From: an uncultured Collinsella sp.
GTDB lineage: Bacteria > Actinomycetota > Coriobacteriia > Coriobacteriales > Coriobacteriaceae
Assembly (NCBI GenBank): GCA_900551205.1
Contig: URUW01000017.1
Location: 1-15,122, forward strand
Direction of reading: 5' to 3'
Length of the DNA: 15,122 nucleotides
Shown here: in pieces, positions 1 through 8,204 of the stretch
Numbering within the stretch: position 1 is the stretch's first letter
Layout: each line of letters begins with the position of its first letter
Translations under genes and position numbers: made by a program
The notes under the pieces: model-generated
What the model saw: only the letters and a program-made list of their open reading frames with translations
Database searches by the model: none
Told to the model about the DNA's origin: nothing

Positions 1-767
1 TACTTTACGTGTGCCATGTCGTTGGCCGAAGCGTCTTCGGCAAGCTCTGGATCGTAGATCGAAGCCATGCGTGCGTTCGCTCCGAATCCGATGGATGCGC
101 TGGAGAACGGCTGGCTGGAGCCCTCTCGGTACAGATCGATCGTGCCGGCGGTCAGCAAAGTGTTGCCGTCGTTTCGCACCGTGACCATGAAGGACTCGCC
201 TGCTGCTCCGGGCACCACCGCGCCCGAGGTAGCGACCGCGCCCGTCGGAGTGGCACACGCCACCAAGGGCACTTCGATGCCGTGCAGCTCTGCCTCGCTC
301 TTCTCCGCGCTCACAATGTGCGTGGCGAGCGCGGAGAGCATGCCTCCCGACGTCAAAAATGTCGTTATCTGATCGACGGGATGGTCCAGCTCGCACATCA
401 CGAACGGTTCCGTGAAAAGATCGCCTGCCAAGGTGCTGGCGAAGATGCGGAAGTGCTTGCCCATCACTGCTACCGGGTTGCCTTCTTCGTCGTAGGTTTG
501 TCCCACCTTGCCGTCGGTGTTCTCTACATAGAGCACGCATCTGCCGTTGTTGCTTATGCTAAACGATGCCGGGCCACAGCCTGCGGCACCCACGGGCTGC
601 GTTGCAAATGCCGATGCGCCTCGCGTCCAAGTAATATGCTGCAGCTGCTCGTTGACGGTGGCCAAAAAGCCCGAATGTTGTGGCCACGGCACCGCATGGG
701 GCACCGTGGCGTCTGGTGGCATAACGCCCCAGCCCGCAATGGACTGGCCGATCACGGCGTACGATGC

Positions 768-770
768 TCA
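768..770 (-). other. In-frame TGA stop inside the Tat-exported protein gene
   Basis: The segment ending AYETADGCG meets TGA here. The same frame then continues ASYAVIGQSIAGWGVMPPD with no further stop to the window edge, 255 codons. A single substitution from CGA, GGA or TGG would produce it. The response regulator gene in this window ends with TGA, so TGA is an ordinary stop in this genome. Confidence 0.75.
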
Positions 771-1055
771 GCCGCAACCGTCTGCGGTCTCGTACGCAAC
801 GGGCACCACCATTTTGCCGTTGATATTCTCGGGCCCGCTCAGCTCGATACTCGACGGTGCCTGCGGAAAGCGAAGAACTTGGCGGAACGTCAGGCTGTCG
901 CCCAAATCATCTGACCACAGGGTAAAGCATTCCAGCGCAACCTCAGCCTCGCTGCCGAGCGCCTTCTCTGCGGTGGTTCCGCGGCGGTGGAGGTAGGCAC
1001 CCGACAGGCGTCCGTCGACCAGCGTCTTGCCTACCGTGATGCAGGCAATGGTAGC

Positions 1056-1106
1056 CATCCTCCTGCAGGCGGCCGCGCGAGATGCTGCGCCACGACGTGT
1101 GCGATA
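1056..1106 (-). other. Frameshift site in the Tat-exported protein gene
   Basis: Reading along the minus strand, sensible protein in one frame (ending RVISHTSWRSISRG) gives way to sensible protein in the +1 frame (MATIACITVGKTLVDG). The second frame has a stop at 1107-1109, so the shift must lie between there and about 1056. One extra base in the CC at 1059-1060 (GG on the coding strand, inside AGGAGGATGG) explains it: removing it gives ...RLQEMATIAC.... No long homopolymer or classical slippery heptamer is present. Confidence 0.7.
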
Positions 1107-3849
1107 TCACTCGAACTCCGTCGTTGCTTATGCGCAGGCGCACAACGGACAGTATGCCGGATGTGCTCGCCGTATCGAAAAGGGTGTTGTCGCCGGCGGG
1201 GCGCTCGCCCGAGACCAGCAGCACGTAGGCGTCCTGGTTTCCCCTCTCGTCCGTATATTCCACCACGTCGAAGTCGTAATCGTATATGCCGTCGCGCTCC
1301 ACGTCGCCCTCGCCAAACCCAAGGGGAAAGTCCACGGGCGTGGGGGCGGACCACGTGCCGTTTGCCCTTGTGTGCACCACCAGGCGCGAGCGGCCATTGT
1401 CGCCGTAGCACACCGAGGCGATACGGAACAGGCATTCTACGCCGGCAATCATTGCCAGCTTCATGTGGGCTTCGCTGAGCACGCCGGAAAACAGCACGTT
1501 GTCGCTCGAGGGTTTTATGCCGCCACGCTCGTCCTCCGACACGCCGGCAGAATTGGCGTTGGGGTCCGCAACGGCGTTCGTTGCCTGACCGATGTAGGTG
1601 TACTCATACATCGGCGCGGCGTTTTCGTCGTTTTCTATCAGTGCATGGACGAAATGCTCGATCTGTCCCGTGTCGTCGCTTTCTGCATCCGCCTCGAGCT
1701 CAATGCGCGTGACCGCTTGATCCCAATCGCGCACGACAGACGCGACGTTTACGGCAGTGGCCTTAACCTCGGCGCGTGCGAGCAGCTCGGCGTTGGTGAC
1801 GATGGTGGCCGATGCGACAAGCTGCGGCACGCCCCCTGCCTCGGCGTTGCCGGCCGAGCCGAAGCAGGCATCCAGCGTATAAGGCGTATCCCCACCCAAT
1901 GCAAGCTCAGAGCACTGGAGTACATACTGGTCGCCGTTGTTCACCGACATATTCCACGAATCGAGGAGTGTGGGCCACGATCCCGACCAAGCTTTGGTGG
2001 TCCACTTGAACATTACGAACTGGAGTATCACATCGACATCGACGTCTGCACCTACGCGTAGTCGCGGAAGCTGGTGTCCATCCGCCTTCTCGTATCCAAT
2101 GAACAGCGTGAGGGATGCGGCGCCACGCACGGCGGACGAAGCGACGCCTGCAACGCCGGCTCCAAAGGTGACGGCAAGTCCGATCTGGATGGTGAACGAG
2201 CCCGACGTGTTGGAATAGTCGAGCGAAATGTTCTTGAAAAACGCCGCGCCGCTGCCGTGCGTGTGGGCGCCCACGGCGAGCGCCAGTTTTGCCAGCACCC
2301 AGGGGTTGACGTTTAGGAAAAACGGCACCGGTCCTAGGGTAAACTGCTCGGTCCAATTGAGGTCGGTTCTTACCTGGAAGAGGGCCTTAATGTTGCCGTA
2401 TGCGGGGTCGTTGTTGTCACCCCAGGTTTTGCCCACCCAATCGTAGGCGAGCGAGCCGTACAGCTGTGTGGCGATATCCATCGTGAACAGCGGCGTGCAA
2501 TGGTGGCGAAGGAGCTTGGTGTTTCTTGGATCGGTGCCCGAACCGGCACTCATACTTTTGTACTGATTCCACTTCCCCTCCATTTCGTTGAGGTAGCGGT
2601 TTGCCTGCTTGGCGCCCGACTCGCGCGGTGACTTCTTCCAGTACTCCGGATCCGGATTGCCCGAATCGTTCATATAGCTGGCTGGTTTGTATCCTCCGCC
2701 AAACAGCACGTATCCAGCAAACGAGAAATCGAAGAGGATCGGAAATGTGGGCATCCAGCACGTGAACTTATTACCACCGATGCCGGGAAACGATGCGGGG
2801 AAATCAAACGGAGTGATCTCTTGGTCCATAGTGGTGGGGACGATAGTGGTCGATCCGGATTCCGCCTTTGCCGCCGGCGCGGTAACAACGGCCATGGGGG
2901 AGGAGAGCGTGTAGGTTTTGCCCTGGTAGTCGAGGACAAAGCGCAGCTTGCATCCTTCTTCCAGAAGGCTCGACGTTGCATCGAGGAACTTGTCTTCGAG
3001 TGTGAACGTCGCCAGACTATCCGCGCCCGATGCGCTGGCCTTGATCTGACCAATCTGCGTGACGGTTTCGGTTGAGCTGCCCGCAGCGGGCATCACTTTA
3101 TTGATATGCAATGTTGCCTGCCCGCCCTGCGGCAGATGAGCCTGCACGGTAAAAGCGTGCGTGTCGGGCTGGTCGTTTGCTGCTTCGTCCGCTGGCATTG
3201 CCATAAACGTGGCGTCGGCGTACTGGATGTCCCATTCGTCGAACGTGAGCTGGCGGAAGTACGGCTCGCCGTCGGAAAGCGGACGTGTGGGTGCGGTTAT
3301 GGCGGTGCCGCCCTGGATACGCGCAAGGGGAATCTCGACATCACGGTAGCCCGCCATGCTAATGGAGATGCCGCCGTTAAAGTCGTACGCGTCAAGGAGC
3401 GTTGCCTCGTCCACGTAGCCTTCCGAAAGAGGGGCGACCTCAAAGATGGCCGTGCCTTCGTCATCGGTCGTGGCGGTTAGCTGCTTGCCTACGGCATAGC
3501 GCGATGTGAGCGTGACCTGGGCACCTGCGATGGGCGTATTCTTGTTGGCGACGTCGACCACGACCACACCAAACATGGTGCGCGAGAGAACGAGCACCTT
3601 GAAGGGGTCTTCTTCGTCGGCATAGGCCGCGGTGGGCGCGAACGGCAGCAGGAAGGCATTTTCGCTTCCCGGCACGCGAGGCAACATAATGCTCGCCAGC
3701 GAGGACGCTCCGGTAACAAGTAACGAACGGCGATCAAGCATCTTGGGCTCCCATCCCGCAAATATCGGTGGAAATAATCCAATTTTGCGAGAAGACGCTT
3801 CGTGGCGGTAGTGCCGTTCAAGGGTCAAAATGTCCAAATTGATCGAGCG

Positions 3850-3883
3850 AAGCGCCGGGTTCCGGAACGCGTTCGATGCGCTT
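3850..3883 (-). other. Inverted-repeat region between the LuxR gene and the Tat-protein gene
   Basis: Within the 155 bp gap are two overlapping perfect 10-bp palindromes, GTTCCGGAAC (3859-3868) and GAACGCGTTC (3865-3874). They are flanked by outer arms AAGCGC (3850-3855) and GCGCTT (3878-3883). This could be a stem-loop after the regulator gene, though no T-run follows on the minus strand, or an operator for the LuxR-type protein upstream of its neighbour. No convincing -35/-10 pair was found in the gap. Confidence 0.3.
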
Positions 3884-3896
3884 GGCAGCCCGGTCG

Positions 3897-4901
3897 CTAA
3901 CGCAACATGTGCGCGACCAGCTCGGCGCGTGTGCCGATGCCAAGCTTTGCGTATACGCCGGATAGGCGGTTTTTGACGGTGCCCGGCGATACTCCCATAT
4001 GGCGTGCGATTTCGGCGTTGGTCCATCCGCGGCAGGCGAGCATGGCCATGGTGAACTCTGTGGTTGTTAAATCGTCGGCAACGTCCTCGCCCGAATCGGG
4101 GTTGTGGATGCGCCGCCAGCCGTAGCTGAAGTGGTACGTGATCTCGATGATGCGTGCGAAGTCGTCAGGGTATTGCGTTTTTAGGCATGCCTCGATGAGC
4201 CCCTGCAAAAGGCCATGGTGTTCGCCGATGAGTTCGATAAGGCCGTCGGGACGCGCAATGTTCCAAGCAGCTCCGAAATGCGTCCTTGCAGCGTCGACGT
4301 CTTTGAGACTCATGCAGGCCATGGAAGCTGCCAGGTGCAGGAACAGTTCCGAGATGGGATAGCTTCCCTGTTTCATGATCAGGGCGTTTTCCGCCATGCC
4401 CAGACTGCGGCCATATTCGCCGCGCAGGTACAGGGCATGCGCCATCACGTAGCTGGCGAACAGTCGCAGGCCTTCGGGCAGATGCGCCGCAAGCGGATAA
4501 AACTCTTCGGCAGAATACGGGGAAGGCAAGTGCAGCAGGACGCTCGCGGCCGAGGCGAACAGGATATGCGTGGCGTGGACGGCGGGTGATTCCTCGTCGG
4601 CCGGCGTATCGAGGATGCCCGCAAGGCAACGGCGGGCATCGGCGATACGGTTGAGCGACAGACTGGCATATCCGCAGATAAAGCATGCGGAATAGCGCAG
4701 TGCGGGATCGGTGGCGTCAAGATAGGGGCGCGCCGTCTTGGCAGCAAGGGTGGCCTGTCCGCGAAAGTACAGCGCTTCTGCCGTGGCAATGGCGCGCGAA
4801 TCGGGGTCGGAAATGCCTGCAACCGCAGCGTCCATCTGCCCCGGCACAAAGGCAGTGCACATCAACGGCATGGGAACGCATGGGTAGCCATCGCAGTCCA
4901 T
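3897..4901 (-). CDS. LuxR-family transcriptional regulator with helical N-terminal region
   Basis: A 334-residue predicted DNA-binding protein. The C-terminal ~58 residues are a LuxR-type helix-turn-helix: LTTTEFTMAMLACRGWTNAE, then IARHMGVSPGTVKNRLSGVY and AKLGIGTRAELV. Residues ~30-270 are Ala/Leu-rich and helical, possibly TPR-like, with no receiver or PAS signature visible and no membrane segment, so it is probably not a classical two-component partner. I chose the ATG at 4901 because GGGAG sits 7 nt upstream; an earlier in-frame ATG at 4937 would add 12 residues, including a hydrophobic LLLL stretch, and has poorer support. It points toward the Tat-exported protein gene 155 bp downstream on the same strand, which is its likeliest target; this is inference. 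The gene itself appears intact even though its neighbour is broken. Confidence 0.85.
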   Translation of the reverse strand: MDCDGYPCVPMPLMCTAFVPGQMDAAVAGISDPDSRAIATAEALYFRGQATLAAKTARPYLDATDPALRYSACFICGYASLSLNRIADARRCLAGILDTPADEESPAVHATHILFASAASVLLHLPSPYSAEEFYPLAAHLPEGLRLFASYVMAHALYLRGEYGRSLGMAENALIMKQGSYPISELFLHLAASMACMSLKDVDAARTHFGAAWNIARPDGLIELIGEHHGLLQGLIEACLKTQYPDDFARIIEITYHFSYGWRRIHNPDSGEDVADDLTTTEFTMAMLACRGWTNAEIARHMGVSPGTVKNRLSGVYAKLGIGTRAELVAHMLR

Positions 4902-4936
4902 CTTCCATCTCCCAACAGCTGGCAACAATAGCAGCA

Positions 4937-4965
4937 ATTGTACTCCTGTTGCTCGGGACTTGAAT
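4937..4965 (-). promoter_or_regulatory. Possible promoter of the LuxR-family gene
   Basis: On the minus strand a TACAAT -10-like hexamer (4942-4937) lies about 36 nt upstream of the chosen ATG. A poor -35 (ATTCAA, 4965-4960) sits 17 bp further upstream. An inverted repeat GCAACA (4922-4927) / TGTTGC (4947-4952) straddles the -10 and could be an operator. The assignment is weak because the -35 match is low. Confidence 0.3.
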
Positions 4966-5103
4966 TTGTGGGTATCGCCTACGATTGTGCCGAACGTATA
5001 AAGGAAGAGTCTATTGGCGATGCTCCCAAGGTGGCTACCGAAGCCTAGCTGACCTCGACATTAGGAAAAAATACCACCCCTGTAAAAAGCTCTGTCGCAG
5101 CGA

Positions 5104-5132
5104 TGGGAAACGCATCTCGTTCTGCATATAAT
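5104..5132 (+). promoter_or_regulatory. Probable sigma-70-type promoter of guaA
   Basis: A perfect TATAAT (5127-5132) lies 66 bp before the guaA start, in an otherwise non-coding gap. The hexamer 17 bp upstream (TGGGAA, 5104-5109) is a poor -35. Transcription would begin near 5139 and give a leader of about 60 nt. Confidence 0.55.
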
Positions 5133-5198
5133 GAGGTCATGTGACGGTGCGTTTGCATACGTGTAACGCATTCCCATCGAACCGAAAAGGAGCTCTGC

Positions 5199-6179
5199 AT
5201 GGATCCCAACAAGCGTCCCGACGACATGGTGCGTATCACCACTCCCGAACTTGCCCAGGCGTTCATCGAAGAGCAGGTCGCTGCAATCCGCGAGCAGATC
5301 GGCGACAAGAAGGTCCTGCTGGCCCTTTCGGGCGGCGTTGACAGCTCGGTTGTCGCGGCCTTGCTCATCAAGGCCATCGGCAAGCAACTCATCTGCGTGC
5401 ACGTGAACCACGGCCTGATGCGCAAGGGCGAGAGCGAGCAGGTCGTCGACGTCTTCAAGAACCAGATGGACGCCAACCTGGTCTATGTTGACGCGACTGA
5501 TCGCTTCCTGGATAAGCTCGTGGACGTCGAGGAGCCCGAGGCCAAGCGTAAGATTATCGGCGCCGAGTTCATTCGCGTGTTCGAGGAGGAGGCCCGCAAG
5601 GTTGGCGACGAGGTTAGCTTCCTCGCCCAGGGCACCATCTATCCCGACATCCTGGAGTCCCAGGATGGCGTGAAGGCTCACCACAACGTGGGCGGCCTGC
5701 CCGATGACCTGCAGTTTGAGCTCTGCGAGCCCGTCAAGCTGCTGTACAAGGACGAGGTGCGCGTCGTGGGCCGCGAGCTCGGCCTGCCCGAGAACATGGT
5801 TGAGCGTCAGCCGTTCCCCGGTCCTGGCCTGGGCGTCCGCTGCCTTGGCGCCATCACCCGCGACCGTCTTGAGGCGCTGCGCGAAGCCGACGCCATCGTG
5901 CGCGAGGAGATCGACAAGGCAGGTCTGACCATCTGGCAGTATTTTGCCGTCGTGCCCGACTTCCGCGCCACCGGCGTGCGCGAGGGTAAGCGCGCCTACG
6001 ACTGGCCCTGCATCATCCGCTGCATCAACACCGTTGACGTCATGACCGCCGAGGTGCCCGAGCTCGACTGGGCGCTGCTCAAGCGTATTACCGCTCGCGT
6101 CACCGCCGAGGTTCCCGGCATCTGCCGAGTGTGCTACGACCTCACGCCGAAGCCCGTCGGCACGGTCGAGTGGGAGTAA
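5199..6179 (+). CDS. guaA: GMP synthetase, ATP-pyrophosphatase (C-terminal) subunit only
   Basis: Catalyses the adenylation and amination of XMP to GMP in purine synthesis. The 326-residue protein has the PP-loop SGGVDS (44-49), then [12 protein letters not shown], the substrate region [20 protein letters not shown] and the GuaA C-terminal dimerisation domain ([20 protein letters not shown]). It ends TVEWE, matching the family C-terminus. The usual one-chain enzyme is about 510-525 residues with an N-terminal glutamine amidotransferase of ~200 residues; that domain is absent here. This is not a wrong start: an in-frame TGA at 5142-5144 closes the frame, and AAGGAG sits 6 nt before the ATG. 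The architecture matches the two-subunit synthetases known best from archaea, so a separate amidotransferase should exist elsewhere, or the enzyme uses ammonia. Codon use is strongly biased to C/G-ending codons, suggesting high expression. Apparently monocistronic. Confidence 0.93.
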   Translation: MDPNKRPDDMVRITTPELAQAFIEEQVAAIREQIGDKKVLLALSGGVDSSVVAALLIKAIGKQLICVHVNHGLMRKGESEQVVDVFKNQMDANLVYVDATDRFLDKLVDVEEPEAKRKIIGAEFIRVFEEEARKVGDEVSFLAQGTIYPDILESQDGVKAHHNVGGLPDDLQFELCEPVKLLYKDEVRVVGRELGLPENMVERQPFPGPGLGVRCLGAITRDRLEALREADAIVREEIDKAGLTIWQYFAVVPDFRATGVREGKRAYDWPCIIRCINTVDVMTAEVPELDWALLKRITARVTAEVPGICRVCYDLTPKPVGTVEWE

Positions 6180-6212
6180 GCTAACTCAGCTGGTAGGCGA
6201 CGAGAACTAGCA

Positions 6213-6303
6213 GATGTGACAAAGGGACAGTCCCTTTGTCACATCCTCGATATTATGTGCGGGATGGTACGCCACGCGGCGTGCCATCCCGTTCGTTATT
6301 TTA
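6213..6303 (+). repeat. Two-hairpin intergenic repeat, copy 1
   Basis: This unit lies 33 bp after guaA. It begins with a perfect 15-bp inverted repeat (GATGTGACAAAGGGA 6213-6227; complement 6231-6245; 3-nt gap CAG), then a 15-nt spacer, then a 13-bp GC-rich hairpin and a T-rich tail. The same arrangement recurs after the CoA-disulfide reductase gene (12179-12268). Over 82 aligned positions with no gaps I count about 13 differences. Confidence 0.85.
6261..6303 (+). terminator. Rho-independent terminator after guaA
   Basis: Stem GGGATGGTACGCC (6261-6273) pairs with GGCGTGCCATCCC (6278-6290) across loop ACGC, with one G-U pair, followed by GTTCGTTATTTT. The T-rich tail overlaps the last codons of the convergent histidine kinase gene (stop 6296-6298). 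On the minus strand no T-run follows, so it probably acts only for guaA. Confidence 0.75.
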
Positions 6304-7444
6304 ATGAGCCGAGTGCGCGAGTGGGAAGAGTCACGAGCATGGTCGTTCCGCGCTCCGAGCTCTTTTCGACCTCGATGGAGCCGCCGTGAAGTGCGGCGAT
6401 CTCCCAGACCAGCGCAAGCCCCAGCCCCACGCCGCCGTATGCCCTGCTGCGCGATTTGTCGACGCGATAGAAGGGCTGAAAGATGCTCGTCTGGTATTGC
6501 TCGGGAATGCCCGGCCCCTGGTCGCGCACGCGTAGCAGCACGCGGTCGCCTTCGGCGCAGGCGTTGATTTGCACGGTCGAGTTGGGCGCGCTATAGCGTA
6601 TGGCGTTTTCGGTCAAGTTGAACAGCAACCGATAGATCAGCGTGTCGCTGCCGATCGTTTGCGCGTCGCCCTCACTTGTAAGCGTGATGTCTTTTTGCTC
6701 GGCAAGGGGTGCCAGGTCCGTGAGCACTTCTTCGATCATCGGCGCTAGGTCAATCACATCGTTGCAAGGGACACTGCGCAGCTCGCTCATCTCGAGCAGG
6801 GTCTTTGTCATGTGCGTCATTCGCTCGGTCTGCTCCTGCAGCAGCCCGAGCAGGCTCGCTGTATCGGCGTCGACGTCGGGGTGCTCGGCGCAAAACAGCT
6901 CGACCTGGGCCTGCATGAGCGCAAGTGGCGTGCGCAGCTCGTGCGCCGCATTGCCCGTAAACTGTCTTTGTGCGGAAAATCCCTCGTCAAGGCGGGCAAT
7001 CATGTCGTTAAACGACGCGCTGCAGCGCCTGAGTTCAGAGGGCACGTCCTCGCTGATTTTTGTGTCGGCGAGGTTGTCGGGCCGCACGCTCTCGACTTGC
7101 GTCGCAAAGAAGCGCAACGGCCGCAGCGCATGTCCGCTTACAAAGTAGGCCAGCACGCCGCCGAGCAGCGTCACCGCCGCAGTTATATACCAGCTCGTCG
7201 CGCCAAACGATTCTTGGGCGTCGTTCACGACGATGGTCAGCGCGTCGTCGAGCTCTTTGTTTGTCGGGTCAAATGAGCTGGGCGAGGCCGCCTCCACCTT
7301 GCTGTGCGCCGACGCTTCTGCACCAATCGAGTCCATGTAGCGCATGCCGGAGTAGCCAACCAGGCAATTCATAAGTACGCAGGTCGAACATATCAGCAGT
7401 GCCGTCATCAACGTGATGCGCCACTGCAGCGACAACCGCTTCAT
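6296..7444 (-). CDS. Membrane sensor histidine kinase
   Basis: A 382-residue two-component sensor. Membrane segments are at ~10-32 and ~87-104, enclosing a short outside loop of about 55 residues with no recognised ligand fold. A HAMP-like linker follows (~105-158). The HisKA motif NAAHELRTPLALMQAQ carries the phosphoacceptor His168. The ATPase domain has the N box LLFNLTENAIRYS (Asn280), G1 DQGPGIP (308-314), F box FQPFYRVDKSRSR and G2 GGVGLGLAL (337-345), so all catalytic parts are present. The start overlaps the stop of the response regulator by 4 nt (ATGA), indicating translational coupling. The small sensor loop suggests detection at or in the membrane. The divergent redox operon is the obvious candidate target, though the sequence alone does not prove it. 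Confidence 0.93.
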   Translation of the reverse strand: MKRLSLQWRITLMTALLICSTCVLMNCLVGYSGMRYMDSIGAEASAHSKVEAASPSSFDPTNKELDDALTIVVNDAQESFGATSWYITAAVTLLGGVLAYFVSGHALRPLRFFATQVESVRPDNLADTKISEDVPSELRRCSASFNDMIARLDEGFSAQRQFTGNAAHELRTPLALMQAQVELFCAEHPDVDADTASLLGLLQEQTERMTHMTKTLLEMSELRSVPCNDVIDLAPMIEEVLTDLAPLAEQKDITLTSEGDAQTIGSDTLIYRLLFNLTENAIRYSAPNSTVQINACAEGDRVLLRVRDQGPGIPEQYQTSIFQPFYRVDKSRSRAYGGVGLGLALVWEIAALHGGSIEVEKSSERGTTMLVTLPTRALGSLK

Positions 7445-8115
7445 TTGCCATCCTCCATAACGTAGCCTTCGCCGATTCGGTTGCGGATGGGGTCGTGCCC
7501 CAACGCGCCGCGCAGCTTTTTGCGCAGCGACGAGATGTGCACGCGGGTCGCGTTGCTAAAGCTGTTGACGCTGCTGTCCCATACGTGGTCGATGAGCTCC
7601 TCCTGGCTCACCGGCCGCCCCTGGTTAAGCATCAGGTATTCCAAGATGCCGGTCTCCTTGCGCGTGAGGGACAGGATCTCGTCGCCCACTGTGGCGAGGC
7701 GCGCCTTGGTGTCAAAGCTCAGCGATCCACAGGTTAGAACAACGTCGCTTTGTGTAAAGCGTCTGAGGGTAAGGCTGCGAATCCTTGCCGCAAGCTCGTC
7801 AAGATGAAACGGCTTGGTGAGGTAGTCGTTGGCGCCCGCATCGAGCCCCGCTACCTTGTCGGAGACCTCGCCACGTGCCGAGAGCACAAGCACCTTGGTC
7901 TCACAATCAGCTGTCCTGAGTTGCCTGAGCACGGTCATGCCGTCGACATGGGGGAGATTGAGGTCGAGCACGACAAGATCAAAGGTCTCGACATCGAGCA
8001 GATCGAGGGCCTGCTGCCCGTCGTAGCAGCAGTCGACGCTATAGGCCAAGTTGCGCAGGCTGCGTGCGATCGCATCGCACAGCGCCCGCTCGTCCTCGAT
8101 GACCAAGATGCGCAT
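7441..8115 (-). CDS. OmpR/PhoB-family response regulator
   Basis: A 224-residue DNA-binding partner of the overlapping histidine kinase. The receiver domain (1-~112) has the acidic pair Glu8-Asp9, phosphoacceptor Asp51 in LVVLDLNLP, Ser79 in LVLSARGE and Lys101 in DYLTKPF. The C-terminal winged helix (~128-222) shows LSLTRKETGILEYLMLNQGR, the recognition region NATRVHISSLRKKL and the terminal IGEGYVM hairpin. Start chosen at 8115 with AAGGAG 6 nt upstream. It is first in its operon and is transcribed away from the small CXXC peptide gene, the two starts being 89 bp apart, so the shared gap probably contains its binding sites. Confidence 0.94.
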   Translation of the reverse strand: MRILVIEDERALCDAIARSLRNLAYSVDCCYDGQQALDLLDVETFDLVVLDLNLPHVDGMTVLRQLRTADCETKVLVLSARGEVSDKVAGLDAGANDYLTKPFHLDELAARIRSLTLRRFTQSDVVLTCGSLSFDTKARLATVGDEILSLTRKETGILEYLMLNQGRPVSQEELIDHVWDSSVNSFSNATRVHISSLRKKLRGALGHDPIRNRIGEGYVMEDGK

Positions 8116-8204
8116 AACGTTCTCCTTGCATAATCATTCACGCTTAACACGGATTTTATAGTCGGTATGGTCCAATGGGTCGCGAAACGAAAGGAGTGGT
8201 CAGA
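8116..8204. promoter_or_regulatory. Shared divergent control region between the two-component system and the redox operon
   Basis: This 89-bp gap must hold promoters for both directions. On the plus strand TATAGT (8157-8162) is the best -10 candidate, with no good -35 at 16-18 bp. The ribosome sites are AAGGAG at 8190-8195 (plus) and the complement of CTCCTT at 8122-8127 (minus). No clear direct repeat typical of an OmpR-type operator was seen by eye. Confidence 0.35.

Larger units (their letters stand above)
1..3741 (-). pseudogene. Large Tat-exported multidomain protein, broken by a frameshift and a stop; 3' end beyond window
   Basis: Translation starts at the ATG at 3741, preceded by a GGGAG ribosome site. 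The N-terminus is a Tat signal: RRSLLV near residues 4-9, a hydrophobic stretch, and a TAAYA cleavage site before DEEDPF. Residues of roughly 45-110 look like a carboxypeptidase-regulatory or Ig-like beta fold (VVVVDVANKNTPIAGAQVTL). The rest is rich in beta strands, Gly and aromatic residues, with no catalytic motif that I recognise. The frame runs about 894 codons, then protein-like sequence shifts by +1 near 1059 (96 codons, 1058-771), meets TGA at 768-770, and continues open in the same frame for 255 codons to the left edge. Both downstream segments have normal protein composition, so the breaks look recent. Without the shift the product would end at 943 after a short nonsense tail (932 aa). 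A LuxR regulator lies 155 bp upstream on the same strand. Function unknown; a cell-surface or secreted role is inferred from the signal only. Sequencing error is an alternative to true decay. Confidence 0.75.

Noticed and set aside
768..770. The in-frame TGA as a selenocysteine codon
   Set aside because: A frameshift lies only ~290 bases upstream in the same gene, the flanking residues (GCG before, ASY after) are not a known selenoprotein active site, and I see no strong hairpin directly after the TGA on the coding strand. Mutation is simpler.
9..2061. Long plus-strand frames of 301 and 344 codons over the left end
   Set aside because: They lie antisense to the exported-protein gene, have compositions rich in Arg, His and Cys, and show no family motif. 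They arise from codon bias of the opposite strand.
3742..4026. Upstream extension of the Tat-protein reading frame to 4026
   Set aside because: It would overlap the 3' end of the LuxR-type gene, adds a basic, non-conserved-looking N-terminus, and would bury the clear Tat signal and the GGGAG-preceded ATG at 3741.
5061..5684. A 207-codon minus-strand frame over the 5' half of guaA
   Set aside because: It is the antisense shadow of a strongly codon-biased gene; the guaA frame carries all the motifs.
6213..6245. TGTGAC...GTCACA as a CRP-type operator
   Set aside because: The half-sites are 19 bp apart instead of 6, the sequence lies after a gene rather than before one, and the second copy changes one arm while still allowing G-U pairing, which favours an RNA role.
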